Source: Novosphingobium sp. G106
GTDB taxonomy: Bacteria; Pseudomonadota; Alphaproteobacteria; Sphingomonadales; Sphingomonadaceae
NCBI RefSeq assembly: GCF_019075875.1
Contig: NZ_JAHOOZ010000001.1
Coordinates: 4,650,001-4,714,000 of the forward strand
Length of the DNA: 64,000 nt
Direction: 5' to 3'
Shown here: in pieces, positions 54,132-63,140 of the stretch
How the letters are laid out: every line of letters begins with the position of its first letter
Position numbering within the stretch: the first letter of the stretch is position 1
Translations under genes and position numbers: made by a program
The notes under the pieces: generated by a model
Database searches by the model: none
Seen by the model: the letters and a program-made list of their open reading frames with translations, nothing else
Told to the model about the DNA's origin: nothing

Positions 54132-54583
54132 AGCTGGCTATTCTGGTCGAGCGAGGGCGACAGGCGCATATGGGTGCGCTTGAGCTGGCGGCTGGTAAAC
54201 AGCCAGGTGTCGTCACGCTTCTCGTAGGTCTCGTGATAGAAGCCGAAGCCGTGGATCAGAAGCTCCTTGGTCTCGGCGTCGAAGATCATGTCCTCCATGC
54301 CCCAGATGCCCTTAGCCCGGGTCGGCGTTTCGAACGTGATCTCGGGGGTGTGCGAATGATGCACGGTGATGCGGTGGTCGCCCATCAGCTGGCTGACATT
54401 GTCAATCATCTCCTGGGCGCTGCCCCAGCGCGGCAAGCCCTCGTTGTGCGAGACGTGGTCGGGCGCGTGCAGGGATAGGTATAGCGCCCAGTCCTTCGTG
54501 TCCGCGGCGCGGTCACGGCGCGCCTTCAGGAGCTTGATGTCCTCGAGCGCGAGTAGCCGCTCCAATTCGGTCATGCCTTCCAT
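54128..54583 (-). CDS. NTF2-like (SnoaL) protein, copy 1
   Basis: From ATG 54583 a 151-residue NTF2-fold protein: LLALEDIKLLKARRDRAADT, KDWALYLSLHAPDHVSHNEG, VHHSHTPEITFETPTRAKGI and HETYEKRDDTWLFTSRQLKR. It closely resembles the next gene (shared KARRDRAADTKDWALY and HHSHTPEITF). SnoaL-like proteins act as hydroxylases, cyclases, isomerases or small subunits of Rieske-type enzymes. Overlaps the MpaB-like gene start. Confidence 0.85.
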   Translation of the reverse strand: MEGMTELERLLALEDIKLLKARRDRAADTKDWALYLSLHAPDHVSHNEGLPRWGSAQEMIDNVSQLMGDHRITVHHSHTPEITFETPTRAKGIWGMEDMIFDAETKELLIHGFGFYHETYEKRDDTWLFTSRQLKRTHMRLSPSLDQNSQL

Positions 54584-54603
54584 GTCGTCATCCTCGTCTT
54601 GGG

Positions 54604-55077
54604 TTAGCCCGCAGCCCCATTGATCGGCGGGGGAAAGGTCGCTCCCGGCGAACGCCAGGTGTGAAAATACTTGAGGCGGCGGCTGGTGAAGAGCCACCGG
54701 CCTTCCCGCTTCTCGTAAGTCTCGTGATAGTGGCCGAAGGCCTGAAACCAGTGTTCTTCGCCATCCTGCCGCCACAGCGACAACCCTTCCATTGCCCAGA
54801 TACCGCTCGCCGTGGTCGGCGACTGGAAAGTAATCTCGGGCGTGTGGGAGTGGTGCAGGGTCGTCAGGTTCTCCATCGACTTCCTGACGGTCACCATCAT
54901 CTCGGCCGCGGTCGTCGTCCCGCCGTAATCGTCATTGTACGAATGGTGGTCGGGAGCGTGGAGCGCCTCGTAAAGTGCCCAGTCCTTGGTGTCGGCAGCC
55001 CGATCGCGGCGCGCCTTAAGCAGACCGATCTCGTGCAGCGCCGCAAGGCGCTCCAGGCCGGAAATCTGATCATCCAT
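54604..55077 (-). CDS. NTF2-like (SnoaL) protein, copy 2
   Basis: From ATG 55077 a 157-residue protein, first gene of the leftward operon. It shares KARRDRAADTKDWALYEALH, HHSHTPEITFQSPTTASGIW and HYHETYEKREGRWLFTSRRL with copy 1, so both came from a tandem duplication. A ring of conserved His, Asp and Tyr lines the pocket in this family; residues such as the HHSH group are retained in both copies. Its promoter region is shared with the rightward SDR-Rieske operon. Confidence 0.85.
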   Translation of the reverse strand: MDDQISGLERLAALHEIGLLKARRDRAADTKDWALYEALHAPDHHSYNDDYGGTTTAAEMMVTVRKSMENLTTLHHSHTPEITFQSPTTASGIWAMEGLSLWRQDGEEHWFQAFGHYHETYEKREGRWLFTSRRLKYFHTWRSPGATFPPPINGAAG

Positions 55078-55120
55078 AGTGCCCTCTGGAGCCCCCACCA
55101 CAACCACCTTGACCCATTAC

Positions 55121-55134
55121 CTAACATACGTTAG
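55121..55134. promoter_or_regulatory. Perfect dyad CTAAC-N4-GTTAG between divergent operons
   Basis: CTAAC (55121-55125), ATAC, GTTAG (55130-55134). It lies in the 110-bp gap between the leftward NTF2 gene and the rightward SDR gene. A near copy precedes the TonB receptor (48498-48511). Very likely a TetR-type operator; which of the three TetR proteins in the region binds is unknown. Confidence 0.55.
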
Positions 55135-55146
55135 CTGACAAGAAAA

Positions 55147-55170
55147 TAATGCATATGAGCTGATGCATTA
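55147..55170. promoter_or_regulatory. Perfect 8-bp dyad near SDR start
   Basis: TAATGCAT (55147-55154), ATGAGCTG, ATGCATTA (55163-55170), perfect over 8 bp, 18 bp before the SDR start. A related TGCAT-N4-ATGCA is found before the LysR gene (62180-62193). Could be a second operator of the shared promoter. Confidence 0.5.
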
Positions 55171-55187
55171 TAGTTGAGGAGATCGGA

Positions 55188-55970
55188 ATGGCCGGCAGAC
55201 TGGAAGGCAAGGTCGCCATCATCACCGGCGCGAGCACCGGCTGCGGCCCGGTCATGGCCAAGCTGTTCGTGGCCCAGGGTGCGAAGGTACTGCTTTCCGC
55301 GCGGCGCGAGGAACTTGTCCTGGAAGCGGCGAAGGAAGCTGGTCCCGGCGCTATCGGCATGCGCTGCGACGTCACGAGCGAGCCTGACGTCCGGGCCATG
55401 GTCGAGCGCGCAATGCAAGAGTTCGGTCAGGTCGACATCATGCTGAACAATGCCGCGGCACCCGGTCAGGACAAGTGGGTCTGGGAGCAGACCGTCGAGA
55501 ATTTCAACGACACCCTGGCGATCGACCTGACTGCCGCGATGCTCTGCACGCGCGAGGTGCTCAACCGCTCGATGCTCGAACGCAAGGCCGGCTCGATTAT
55601 CAACTTCTCGTCTACCGCCGGCTGGACCGGCATGGTGCGAAAGACCCACTACACGGCAGCGAAGGCAGCCTTGCGGGCGATGACCAAGACAATCGCTCTC
55701 GAAGTCGGCCAGTTCGGCATTCGCTGCAACTGCCTGGTGCCCGGTAGCATCGAGACCGAGCTCTGGGTCAACTGGGGCAAGCGGATGGCCGCGGAACAAG
55801 GCAAGACCTACGACGAATGGAAGGCGAAGACGCTGGAAGGCGTACCGCTGCGCACGATCTCGCAGCCGATCGACGTCGCCAACCTGGCTCTGTTCCTCGC
55901 AAGCGAGGAAAGCCGCACGATCACCGGCCAGTCGATCAATTGCGACGCTGGCGGCTACATGGTGGGCTAA
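55188..55970 (+). CDS. Short-chain dehydrogenase/reductase
   Basis: A 260-residue classical SDR: TGASTGCG (14-21) cofactor loop, NNAA (87-90), catalytic Ser about 142 (NFSSTAGWTG), Tyr155 and Lys159 (YTAAK), and NCLVPGSIETEL. It would oxidise or reduce an alcohol/ketone with NAD(P). GAGGAGATCGGA precedes ATG 55188. First gene of a five-gene rightward operon (SDR, NTF2, Rieske, LLM, SDR). Confidence 0.92.
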   Translation: MAGRLEGKVAIITGASTGCGPVMAKLFVAQGAKVLLSARREELVLEAAKEAGPGAIGMRCDVTSEPDVRAMVERAMQEFGQVDIMLNNAAAPGQDKWVWEQTVENFNDTLAIDLTAAMLCTREVLNRSMLERKAGSIINFSSTAGWTGMVRKTHYTAAKAALRAMTKTIALEVGQFGIRCNCLVPGSIETELWVNWGKRMAAEQGKTYDEWKAKTLEGVPLRTISQPIDVANLALFLASEESRTITGQSINCDAGGYMVG

Positions 55971-55980
55971 GGGAGACGGG

Positions 55981-56493
55981 ATGATGACATCGGCAAAGCT
56001 CTCGTTCGAAGAGCGGCTACTCGCGCTCGAGGACCGGCAGGCGATCTATCAAGTGGTCTGCGGCTACGGCTATTCGGTCGATGGCTGCAATGCCCAGTCA
56101 GTCGGCGACTTCTATGTTGAGGATGGGGTCTATGCAGTTGGCGACATGCCAAGCTGGGTCGGGCGCGAAGCGATTGCCGGCATCACTCGCGAAGCGGGGC
56201 ATCTTAAGCTGGTAAACGCAGGCTGCGCGCACATGTCGACACTGCCCTGCGTGCTTATCGACGGCGACCAGGCCGTCGCTACCTGCCACACGATGGTGCC
56301 GATGCATGGCGAGAACGGTTTCTTCATCGGCCGCCTCAGCGCGTCGCGGATAGAGCTCGCCCGCCAGGCCGGCGGTGGCTGGAAAATCGTGCAGCGCCAG
56401 AACTACATGCTCGACGGCAGTCCCGACGGCCCGGCGCTGCTGGCAAGGCTGAAGGATGGCCCGGAAAACATGGGAAGGATCGCGCATGGTTGA
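55981..56493 (+). CDS. NTF2-like (SnoaL) protein, copy 3
   Basis: A 170-residue NTF2-fold protein, 10 bp after the SDR: LLALEDRQAIYQVVCGYGYS, VDGCNAQSVGDFYVEDGVYA, CAHMSTLPCVLIDGDQAVAT and GGGWKIVQRQNYMLDGSP. It differs clearly from the two leftward copies. Position directly before the Rieske gene (start overlap) suggests it is the small (beta-type) partner or an associated isomerase; no separate ring-hydroxylating beta subunit is seen. Confidence 0.85.
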   Translation: MMTSAKLSFEERLLALEDRQAIYQVVCGYGYSVDGCNAQSVGDFYVEDGVYAVGDMPSWVGREAIAGITREAGHLKLVNAGCAHMSTLPCVLIDGDQAVATCHTMVPMHGENGFFIGRLSASRIELARQAGGGWKIVQRQNYMLDGSPDGPALLARLKDGPENMGRIAHG

Positions 56494-57868
56494 CACGATT
56501 GCGCAGGCGCTCGAGCAGGTTCCCCACCGGATTGCCAATCCCGAGCTGATCCCGACCCAGCGCTACTACGACGAAGCCTTCTTGGCGCTGGAGAAGGAAA
56601 AGCTCTGGCCGCACATGTGGCAAATGGCCTGCCGGCTGGAAGAGATCCCCGACGTCGGCGACTATACCGTCTACACGATCCTAGAACATTCGGTGCTCAT
56701 GCTGAACACCCAGAACGGGGTGAAGGCTTTCAAGAACGCCTGCCGCCACCGCGGCGTGAGGCTCGCCCACGGGCCGGGCCATTGTGGATCCGAAGGCCTC
56801 GTCTGTCCGTTCCACGGCTGGCGCTGGAACGCAGACGGCGAAAACACCTTCGTATTCGGATCACAGATCTTTTCGGACGAGCTGCTGGACCGCGCCGAGA
56901 TCGATCTCGCTCCGGTCCGCGTAGAATTCTGGGCCGGCTGCGCTTTCATCAATTTCGACGACGACGCCCCGTCGCTGCGCGAATTCCTGGGTCCCGTGGC
57001 CAACCGGATGGACGCGCGCCATGCCGACAAGCTCAAGATGGACTGGTGGTGCGGTACGATCCTGCCGACAAACTGGAAGCTAGCCATGGAAGCCTTCCAG
57101 GAAGGGTATCACACGATGCAGACGCATCCGCAGCTCTTCCACGTCTCGCCCAATGCCACCAAGTCCTTCGGGACCCGTGCCGATGGCCTGCCGGTCAATG
57201 AGGACCTGGACGCACGCCAAACGATCGACATGAGCGTCGACTTCATGGCCAAGCTCAGCGAGGGCATGGACGGCATGGTCCACAAGACCGAAGTCGCTGT
57301 GCTCGAGAAGATGCGCGGCATGGAAGTGCCCGAAGACCCCGCGATCGCCGGCCAGATGTTCTATGGCCGTGCCTATCAGGAAGTCACCGAGGACGCCCGG
57401 CAGCGCGGCGCCCCGATCTTCGATCTGCTGAAGGTGGCGCAAAGCCATGAATTCCACGCAGTGGAATTCATGTTCCCGCACTACTTCCTGCTGCCGATGC
57501 TGGGCGCGATGTCGTCGTACCGCATACGCCCTCTGACCGCCGAGACCTGCCTGTTCGAGATTTGGTCGCTGGTCATTCGGCCCGAAGATGAGCCTTACGA
57601 GACGCCCAGCGAGCCGACGATGTTGCCCTACAATTCGCCGAATTTCCCAGAAATCCCGCGCCAGGACTACTACAACCTGCCGCTGCAGCAGCTCGGGCTA
57701 CATGACATCGAGCACATGCGCCTCTCGAAAATCAACGAGGGGATGCTGAGCAACTATCAGCGCCTGATCGACGGCTACCTCGCCGGGCTTGATCGCGACT
57801 TGCTCACCAAGGCCGGGCAAATCGTCAACAGCGGCTTTGAATCACCGTTGCTGGACATCGGTTTCTGA
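56486..57868 (+). CDS. Rieske non-haem iron oxygenase, alpha subunit type
   Basis: From ATG 56486, overlapping the NTF2 stop, a 460-residue oxygenase: Rieske [2Fe-2S] ligands C86, H88, C107, H110 (CRHRGVRLAH ... CPFHGW) and mononuclear iron His209 and His214 (EGYHTMQTH). The rest follows aromatic-ring-hydroxylating alpha subunits. It inserts oxygen into an aromatic, steroid-like or other hydrocarbon substrate and needs electron-transfer partners; ferredoxin and reductase are not in the window. The substrate is unknown. Confidence 0.92.
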   Translation: MVDTIAQALEQVPHRIANPELIPTQRYYDEAFLALEKEKLWPHMWQMACRLEEIPDVGDYTVYTILEHSVLMLNTQNGVKAFKNACRHRGVRLAHGPGHCGSEGLVCPFHGWRWNADGENTFVFGSQIFSDELLDRAEIDLAPVRVEFWAGCAFINFDDDAPSLREFLGPVANRMDARHADKLKMDWWCGTILPTNWKLAMEAFQEGYHTMQTHPQLFHVSPNATKSFGTRADGLPVNEDLDARQTIDMSVDFMAKLSEGMDGMVHKTEVAVLEKMRGMEVPEDPAIAGQMFYGRAYQEVTEDARQRGAPIFDLLKVAQSHEFHAVEFMFPHYFLLPMLGAMSSYRIRPLTAETCLFEIWSLVIRPEDEPYETPSEPTMLPYNSPNFPEIPRQDYYNLPLQQLGLHDIEHMRLSKINEGMLSNYQRLIDGYLAGLDRDLLTKAGQIVNSGFESPLLDIGF

Positions 57869-58776
57869 TGAGGGTCACCATGGCCATCCCGCTCGGCGAC
57901 ATTGCGCCGGGTCAGTTCCAGACGCCAGAAGCCGTTCGCGACATGTCCGTCGCGCTGGAGGCGGCGGGCATAGATGCCTGCTACCTGACCGATCATCCTG
58001 CGCCCGACGCCGCATGGCTTCATGCCAACGGTCACGATGCTCTCGATCCATTCGCGGCGTTTGCCTTCGTCGCGGCGGCGACGACCCGCCTGCGCATGCA
58101 TACCAACATCGTCGTGATGCCTTATCGCAATCCGTTCCTCACGGCCAAGTCCGCTGCTACCGTGCAGGTGCTCTCGGGCGGCCGCCTGATCCTCGGGGTC
58201 GGCGCGGGATATCAGAAAGGCGAGTTCGAAGCGCTGGGGGTTGATTTCCACCAGCGCGGCAAGCTGTTCGACGAAGCGCTCGAAGTTATTCGCCGAGCCT
58301 GGGCCGGTGGGCCCGTCGAATACCAAGGCACAAATTTTCACGCGGCCGGCAACGAACCGCGTCCCGCGCCCGGTCCGCCGCCACCTATCTGGATTGGGGG
58401 CGGCAGTGACAAGGCCGTCGGGCGTGCCGCTCGCTGGGGCGACGGCTGGAGCCCTTTCTACGCGGCGCCGACCATGTCGCAGCTCAATCGCGACACAGGT
58501 ATCCATACGGTCGAGCAATTGGGCGAGAAGATCGCCATGCTCCAGGGGCTGCGCCAGCAAATAGGCAAGACCGGGCGGTTCGACGTCGCCATCGGTCCCA
58601 AGGCGCGGCTGAACTACGGACACCCGGGCGGGGCCGACAGGTTCCTTGAGGAATTGCGCGGACTGGCCGACGTCGGCGTGACCTGGGCGATGGTCGAGCC
58701 GCCGCATCCGAGCCGCCAGGCCTATATCGAAAACGTCCAGTGGTTCGGCGAGGAAGTCGTCGCCAAGCTGCGCTAG
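57868..58776 (+). CDS. LLM-class flavin-dependent oxidoreductase
   Basis: A 302-residue bacterial-luciferase-like enzyme, sharing one base with the Rieske stop: AIPLGDIAPGQFQTPEAVRD, EAAGIDACYLTDHPAPDAAW, RLRMHTNIVVMPYRNPFLTA, SGGRLILGVGAGYQKGEFEA and PIWIGGGSDKAVGRAARWGD. These are the FMN/F420-binding pattern of TIGR03619-type LLM proteins. Likely monooxygenase or dehydrogenase step after ring attack. Translational coupling to the Rieske gene is evident. Confidence 0.88.
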   Translation: MRVTMAIPLGDIAPGQFQTPEAVRDMSVALEAAGIDACYLTDHPAPDAAWLHANGHDALDPFAAFAFVAAATTRLRMHTNIVVMPYRNPFLTAKSAATVQVLSGGRLILGVGAGYQKGEFEALGVDFHQRGKLFDEALEVIRRAWAGGPVEYQGTNFHAAGNEPRPAPGPPPPIWIGGGSDKAVGRAARWGDGWSPFYAAPTMSQLNRDTGIHTVEQLGEKIAMLQGLRQQIGKTGRFDVAIGPKARLNYGHPGGADRFLEELRGLADVGVTWAMVEPPHPSRQAYIENVQWFGEEVVAKLR

Positions 58777-58797
58777 GACAGCGCGGGGAGAGCATTA

Positions 58798-59583
58798 GTG
58801 ACCGATCCTTACGGGTACCGCGGCAAGCACGTCGTCGTGACGGGCTGCGCCTCAGGGATCGGCCAGGCTACGGCGCGCCTACTCCGTCAGGCTGGCGCGG
58901 ACGTGCACGGCATCGATTGGAGGGAGCCCGACTTTGAGCTGTCTCGCTTTTCGCGGGTGGATCTGCGGGACCGATCGGTGATCGACGAGGCCGCGCGCGA
59001 AATGGGCCGGCCCGTCGACGCGCTGTTCAATTGCGCGGGCCTTCCGCCGATGAGTCCGTGGGCCGATGTCATGAAGGTAAACTTCATCGGCATGCGTCAC
59101 CTGAGTGAGGCCATCGCTGAGGCAATGCTTCCCGGAAGCGCCATCGTCACGGTCGGCTCGAATGGCGGCGCCGGATGGCGCCAACGCTTGCCGGAGCTGC
59201 GCAATTTCATCGCGACCACATCGTTCGAGGATGCGGCTTACTGGTGCGAAGAGCATGAGGCGCCGCAGAAGGTGGCCTACAACTTCGCCAAAGAAGCAAT
59301 CGTTGTCTGGACCCTAACCTGGTCCGCACAAACGATCGCACGTGGTATCAGACTCAACTGCACGAGCCCGGGATCCGTTCAGACTCCGATGCTGGCGGCA
59401 ATAGAGGAGGTCGTGCCAACCGATCTGATCGACGCCGTCGCGCAGCCGATTGGACGGCGCTCAACGGCAGAGGAGCAAGCTTGGCCCCTCCTAATGCTGA
59501 ATGGCCATCAGGCATCCTACATCAACGGCGTGGACCTCCCGGTCGATGGCGGATTTATCGCTGCTCGAACGATTACGGGTTGA
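58798..59583 (+). CDS. Short-chain dehydrogenase/reductase
   Basis: A 261-residue SDR from GTG 58798 (GCGGGGAGAGC upstream). TGCASGIG (15-22), NCAG (78-81), catalytic Tyr161 and Lys165 (YNFAK), and NCTSPGSVQTPM are present. An insertion around 125-155 (WRQRLPELRNFIATTSFEDA) resembles 3-alpha-hydroxysteroid dehydrogenase-type SDRs. It ends the rightward operon, likely acting on a hydroxylated product of the Rieske/LLM enzymes. Confidence 0.9.
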   Translation: MTDPYGYRGKHVVVTGCASGIGQATARLLRQAGADVHGIDWREPDFELSRFSRVDLRDRSVIDEAAREMGRPVDALFNCAGLPPMSPWADVMKVNFIGMRHLSEAIAEAMLPGSAIVTVGSNGGAGWRQRLPELRNFIATTSFEDAAYWCEEHEAPQKVAYNFAKEAIVVWTLTWSAQTIARGIRLNCTSPGSVQTPMLAAIEEVVPTDLIDAVAQPIGRRSTAEEQAWPLLMLNGHQASYINGVDLPVDGGFIAARTITG

Positions 59584-59734
59584 TCCCCTTCCGAGCAGAT
59601 TGTCGCGTGAAATGAATTGGGATTTGAATCGTTTCGGCGAGCATTGACGCCTTCTTCTTAGCCCTGAACAAATGTCCGCTAACAGGGAGCTGATAAGGGC
59701 GATCGAACTTCCGCTTTGTCGGCGGGTTCCGCTG

Positions 59735-62047
59735 CTAGTGGAACTGTAGTCCGCCGCCACCTTTGCCATTGAAATCGAACGTCACGTCAGTGAGCGTTCC
59801 CGGAAATGCACTGCCGGCGCGATAGCCCGCCATGACTGGCGATCCCCAGTCCGCTGCGAGGTCGAATGTTTCGGGAATGCCGAAGTAGAAGGGCAGCGCA
59901 AAGGTGACCTGTTCCTGCGCGAGTACGGCGTCACCCGATCGGATGGTAACATCGAATGGGGCCACGCCAGACGTATCGGGTTTGCCTCGGATCACCTCCA
60001 GCGTGATAATCTGGGCACCGGGAGTGAGTGCTCGAGATGCGCCGACCGAGACGGTTTTTCCGCCAAGATCGGTCATCAGGAACGTCGGCTTGCCGTCCTT
60101 CAGATAGAAGCCGATCCCGCCCAGTTGGCCACCCATTGAGAAAATGGGTGCGGTGGCGTCCGGACGGTCCAGGTTGAGCTTTGCCGTCATGGTAAAGCCG
60201 CGGGTATTCACTGGCGGGGCAATCATCGAAGCGAGACCGCTCGTCGGCCCGGCATAGTGCCAGCGGCCTCCCCGGCGCGCGAAATCCTGAGCAGCCTTCT
60301 GAGAGGATTCCCCGGCCGTGTCGCTCAGATTGTGGATCGGATAGACGTTGTAGCGCTTCGCCTGCTCGTCGAAGGCCCCAGCCATCGCCGCAACACGCTC
60401 GGGGTACTTCGCTGCGAGATCGGTCGTCTGGCCGGGGTCTTTCCGCAGGTCATAGAGCTCCCACGGTTCATCGAAAGTCTTTGCCGTCTGCCAATCCCAG
60501 GTCTTGTAACGGTGCGTCGTGACGATCTGCCAGCCATCCTGCCACAGGCCCTTGTTGCCGTAGAGCTCCACATACTGCGGGCCTTGGTGGCCGGGCGCCG
60601 TGGCCGAAGCGAATGACGCGATAAGGCTCTGCCCCTCCATCGGAACCTGCGGAACGTTGTTGACCATTTCAGCTGGCTTCACGCCAGCCGCCGCGAGCAG
60701 TGTCGGCGCGATGTCCGACACGTGGGCGAACTGCCCGCGCACCTCGCCATGTGCCGCAATACCTTTGGGCCAAGCGATCACCAGCGGCACATGCGTTCCG
60801 CCCTCATGGGTGGTCTGCTTGTAGTAACGGAACGGCGTATCACCTGCTACCGCCCAGCCGTAGGCGTAGTGCGGATAGGTCCCGGGCCCACCCCAACGAT
60901 CCAAGAAAGCGCCATTTTCCGCCACTGTCGGCGGGCGGTTCCCGGTCACGGCGGCTTCGTTGAACAGACCGTTTGGCCCGCCCTCGGCGCTGGCGCCGTT
61001 GTCGGAGGTGACGACGACGATTGTATTGTCGAGTTCTCCAGCCGCCTCGAGCGTGTCGAGGATCCGCCCGAACTGGAAATCGGCATAGGACAACGAAGCC
61101 GCGAACACTTCCATCTGATGGGCGTAAAGCCGCTTTTCCTCGGCGCTCAGGCTGTCCCAGCGCGGCATCGTATCGGGCAGCGGCGCCAGCTTGGTGCCCT
61201 TGGGTACAAGCCCCTGGGAGATCTGTCGCTTCAGGATCTGCTCGCGTGCGTTATCCCAGCCTTGGTCGAACTTGCCCTTGTAGCGTGCGATCCAGTCCGC
61301 TGGTGCGTGGTGCGGGGCATGTGCGGCGCCGGTCGCCCAGTACATGAAGAAGGGGCGTTGCGGATCGCTCGCCCCGCGCGACTGGATCATCGCGATAGCC
61401 TGGTCGGCAAGGTCGGCGCTCAGATGATAGTCCGGCCGCTGCGGATGCGCGATTGGCGTCACGTCCCGAACGAGCTGTGGATCCCAATTGTTGGTATCGG
61501 CGGAAAGGAAGCCATAAAACCGGTCGAAGCCCTGGCCTGTCGCCCAGTAGGTGAACGGACCCGCGGTGGAAACGTCCGCGTTGGGCAGGTGGTCCCATTT
61601 CCCGAGCGCGTAAGTCGCATAACCCGCGGCGTGCAGATTGGCCGCGATCGTGCCGGCGCCTGCCGGGATGTGCGCGTCGTAGCCGGGAAAATCGCGCGCA
61701 GCGGTGGCGTGGCCGCCGATATGAACGGAATGCGGCATTCGCCCGGTCAGTAGCGACGCGCGCGAAGCCGAGCAGATCGGCGCCGTGTGGTAGTTCGAAT
61801 AGCGCAACCCTATCGCCGCCACGCGATCGATATTGGGAGTTTGCACTAGTCCGCCGAAACATGACACCTGGGCGAAGCCGACATCATCCATCAGCCACAG
61901 CAGCACATTCGGCCGCTGCTGCTGCGTTGGGGCGGGGGCAGGCTGAGTGTTCGTCGGCGGCTCAGCCAGAGCGGCACTCGAAGACAGCCCCGAAGACAAA
62001 GCGGTTCCGGCGAGCGCAAAAGCCAGAATGGTGCGAGCAAGGGCCAT
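59735..62047 (-). CDS. Arylsulfatase (formylglycine-type sulfatase)
   Basis: A 770-residue exported enzyme: signal peptide (ILAFALAGTALSSGLSSSAA), metal ligands DD at 54-55 (NVLLWLMDDVGF), the CSASRASLLTGR motif with Cys92 that is converted to formylglycine, and VTSDNGASAEGGPNGLFNE, ELYDLRKDPGQTTDLAAKYP near the end of the catalytic domain. The last 200 residues add a beta-sandwich module. It hydrolyses sulfate esters in the periplasm. It is divergent from the LysR gene, which probably controls it. Confidence 0.92.
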   Translation of the reverse strand: MALARTILAFALAGTALSSGLSSSAALAEPPTNTQPAPAPTQQQRPNVLLWLMDDVGFAQVSCFGGLVQTPNIDRVAAIGLRYSNYHTAPICSASRASLLTGRMPHSVHIGGHATAARDFPGYDAHIPAGAGTIAANLHAAGYATYALGKWDHLPNADVSTAGPFTYWATGQGFDRFYGFLSADTNNWDPQLVRDVTPIAHPQRPDYHLSADLADQAIAMIQSRGASDPQRPFFMYWATGAAHAPHHAPADWIARYKGKFDQGWDNAREQILKRQISQGLVPKGTKLAPLPDTMPRWDSLSAEEKRLYAHQMEVFAASLSYADFQFGRILDTLEAAGELDNTIVVVTSDNGASAEGGPNGLFNEAAVTGNRPPTVAENGAFLDRWGGPGTYPHYAYGWAVAGDTPFRYYKQTTHEGGTHVPLVIAWPKGIAAHGEVRGQFAHVSDIAPTLLAAAGVKPAEMVNNVPQVPMEGQSLIASFASATAPGHQGPQYVELYGNKGLWQDGWQIVTTHRYKTWDWQTAKTFDEPWELYDLRKDPGQTTDLAAKYPERVAAMAGAFDEQAKRYNVYPIHNLSDTAGESSQKAAQDFARRGGRWHYAGPTSGLASMIAPPVNTRGFTMTAKLNLDRPDATAPIFSMGGQLGGIGFYLKDGKPTFLMTDLGGKTVSVGASRALTPGAQIITLEVIRGKPDTSGVAPFDVTIRSGDAVLAQEQVTFALPFYFGIPETFDLAADWGSPVMAGYRAGSAFPGTLTDVTFDFNGKGGGGLQFH

Positions 62048-62179
62048 GGGATCTCCCGGTCAGTTTTCTGCGGGGATGATGCATCCGGCGATAGGATCGC
62101 CTGCGCCCTCGGCTGCCTGCTCCGCAGCGAAAGGTTCACTCCCTCGTAAAATCTGGCAGAGGCCCCTCAGTGTGTCTAA

Positions 62180-62193
62180 TGCATACAGATGCA
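62180..62193. promoter_or_regulatory. Dyad in sulfatase-LysR intergenic region
   Basis: TGCAT (62180-62184), ACAG, ATGCA (62189-62193), 21 bp before the LysR start and in the gap between the two divergent genes. It could be the LysR operator; it also resembles the core of the dyad at 55147-55170. Confidence 0.4.
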
Positions 62194-62214
62194 GATTTTG
62201 ATACCTAAATCGAA

Positions 62215-63108
62215 ATGATCGACCTGCGCAGCCTAAGCTACGTCGTTACCCTGGCTCGCCGGCTCAGTTTCGCGCGGGCGGCGGAGGACCTCGGAATTTC
62301 GCAGCCGGCACTGACACGTGCAGTACAGGCGGTCGAAAAGCGCTTCGACGTTCGCCTGTTTGATCGCGATCGCTCCGGGGTCAGAGTGACGGCGCAAGGC
62401 CAGGCCATGCTGGACGCGGCGGCTGTCCTACTGGCCAATGCCAACGACCTGGAACGGCAGTGGGACCGGACAGCGAAAGGCCAGTCGGGGGACGTCTACT
62501 TCGGAATGGCGCCGATGCCGGCACGCGCCCTGCTTTCCGCGACGGTGCTGGAACGCCTGAAGGCGGCGCCGGGCGTCAGGAACATTGCCGTCGTGCGCAA
62601 TGTCGATGCCCTCTGGCCCTTGCTGGTTGCGGGCGAGATCGAATTCTTCGTCGCGGCGGAAGGCCAGGTGCCAGAAGCCGTGCCGGTGCGTGCCGAAGTG
62701 GTTGGCACCTTTCCCAACAGCTTGATTGTGCGGCGCGGCCATCCCCTGCTCACCGGTACGGGCACCGATGCTAGATTTCCGATCCTGACCTCAAGCCGAA
62801 GCGGCATGTCCCACGCTGCCGGCCTGGAGGATACCGCCGACGGGGCTCCACACGTCATCGAGGACTTCGGCGCGCTGGTTCAGCTTACCGCATCCAGTGA
62901 TGCCATCTGGCGGACATCGTCCTACGCCGTCGCTGAGGAAATCACTCGCGGGTTGCTGTGCGAACTGCCGCGATCGAGGGGAAACGCCGCGAAAAACATC
63001 CGCATGATGATGTACCGCCTGGAACGCCGGTCTCAATCGGTAGGCGCGAAGTCGCTGGCGCAAATCATGCGGCGACTGACAAGGCAGCTTAGCGGTCAGA
63101 AATGGTAG
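62215..63108 (+). CDS. LysR-family transcriptional regulator
   Basis: A 297-residue LysR protein: HTH at 1-65 (MIDLRSLSYVVTLARRLSFA, RAAEDLGISQPALTRAVQAV, EKRFDVRLFDRDRSGVRVT) and a periplasmic-binding-like effector domain. It sits back to back with the sulfatase gene, the usual arrangement for a LysR activator and its target. A sulfate ester or its desulfated product could be the inducer. Confidence 0.92.
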   Translation: MIDLRSLSYVVTLARRLSFARAAEDLGISQPALTRAVQAVEKRFDVRLFDRDRSGVRVTAQGQAMLDAAAVLLANANDLERQWDRTAKGQSGDVYFGMAPMPARALLSATVLERLKAAPGVRNIAVVRNVDALWPLLVAGEIEFFVAAEGQVPEAVPVRAEVVGTFPNSLIVRRGHPLLTGTGTDARFPILTSSRSGMSHAAGLEDTADGAPHVIEDFGALVQLTASSDAIWRTSSYAVAEEITRGLLCELPRSRGNAAKNIRMMMYRLERRSQSVGAKSLAQIMRRLTRQLSGQKW

Positions 63109-63140
63109 CGGCCTTGCAATGGCTTGAACTTTCTCACCCA

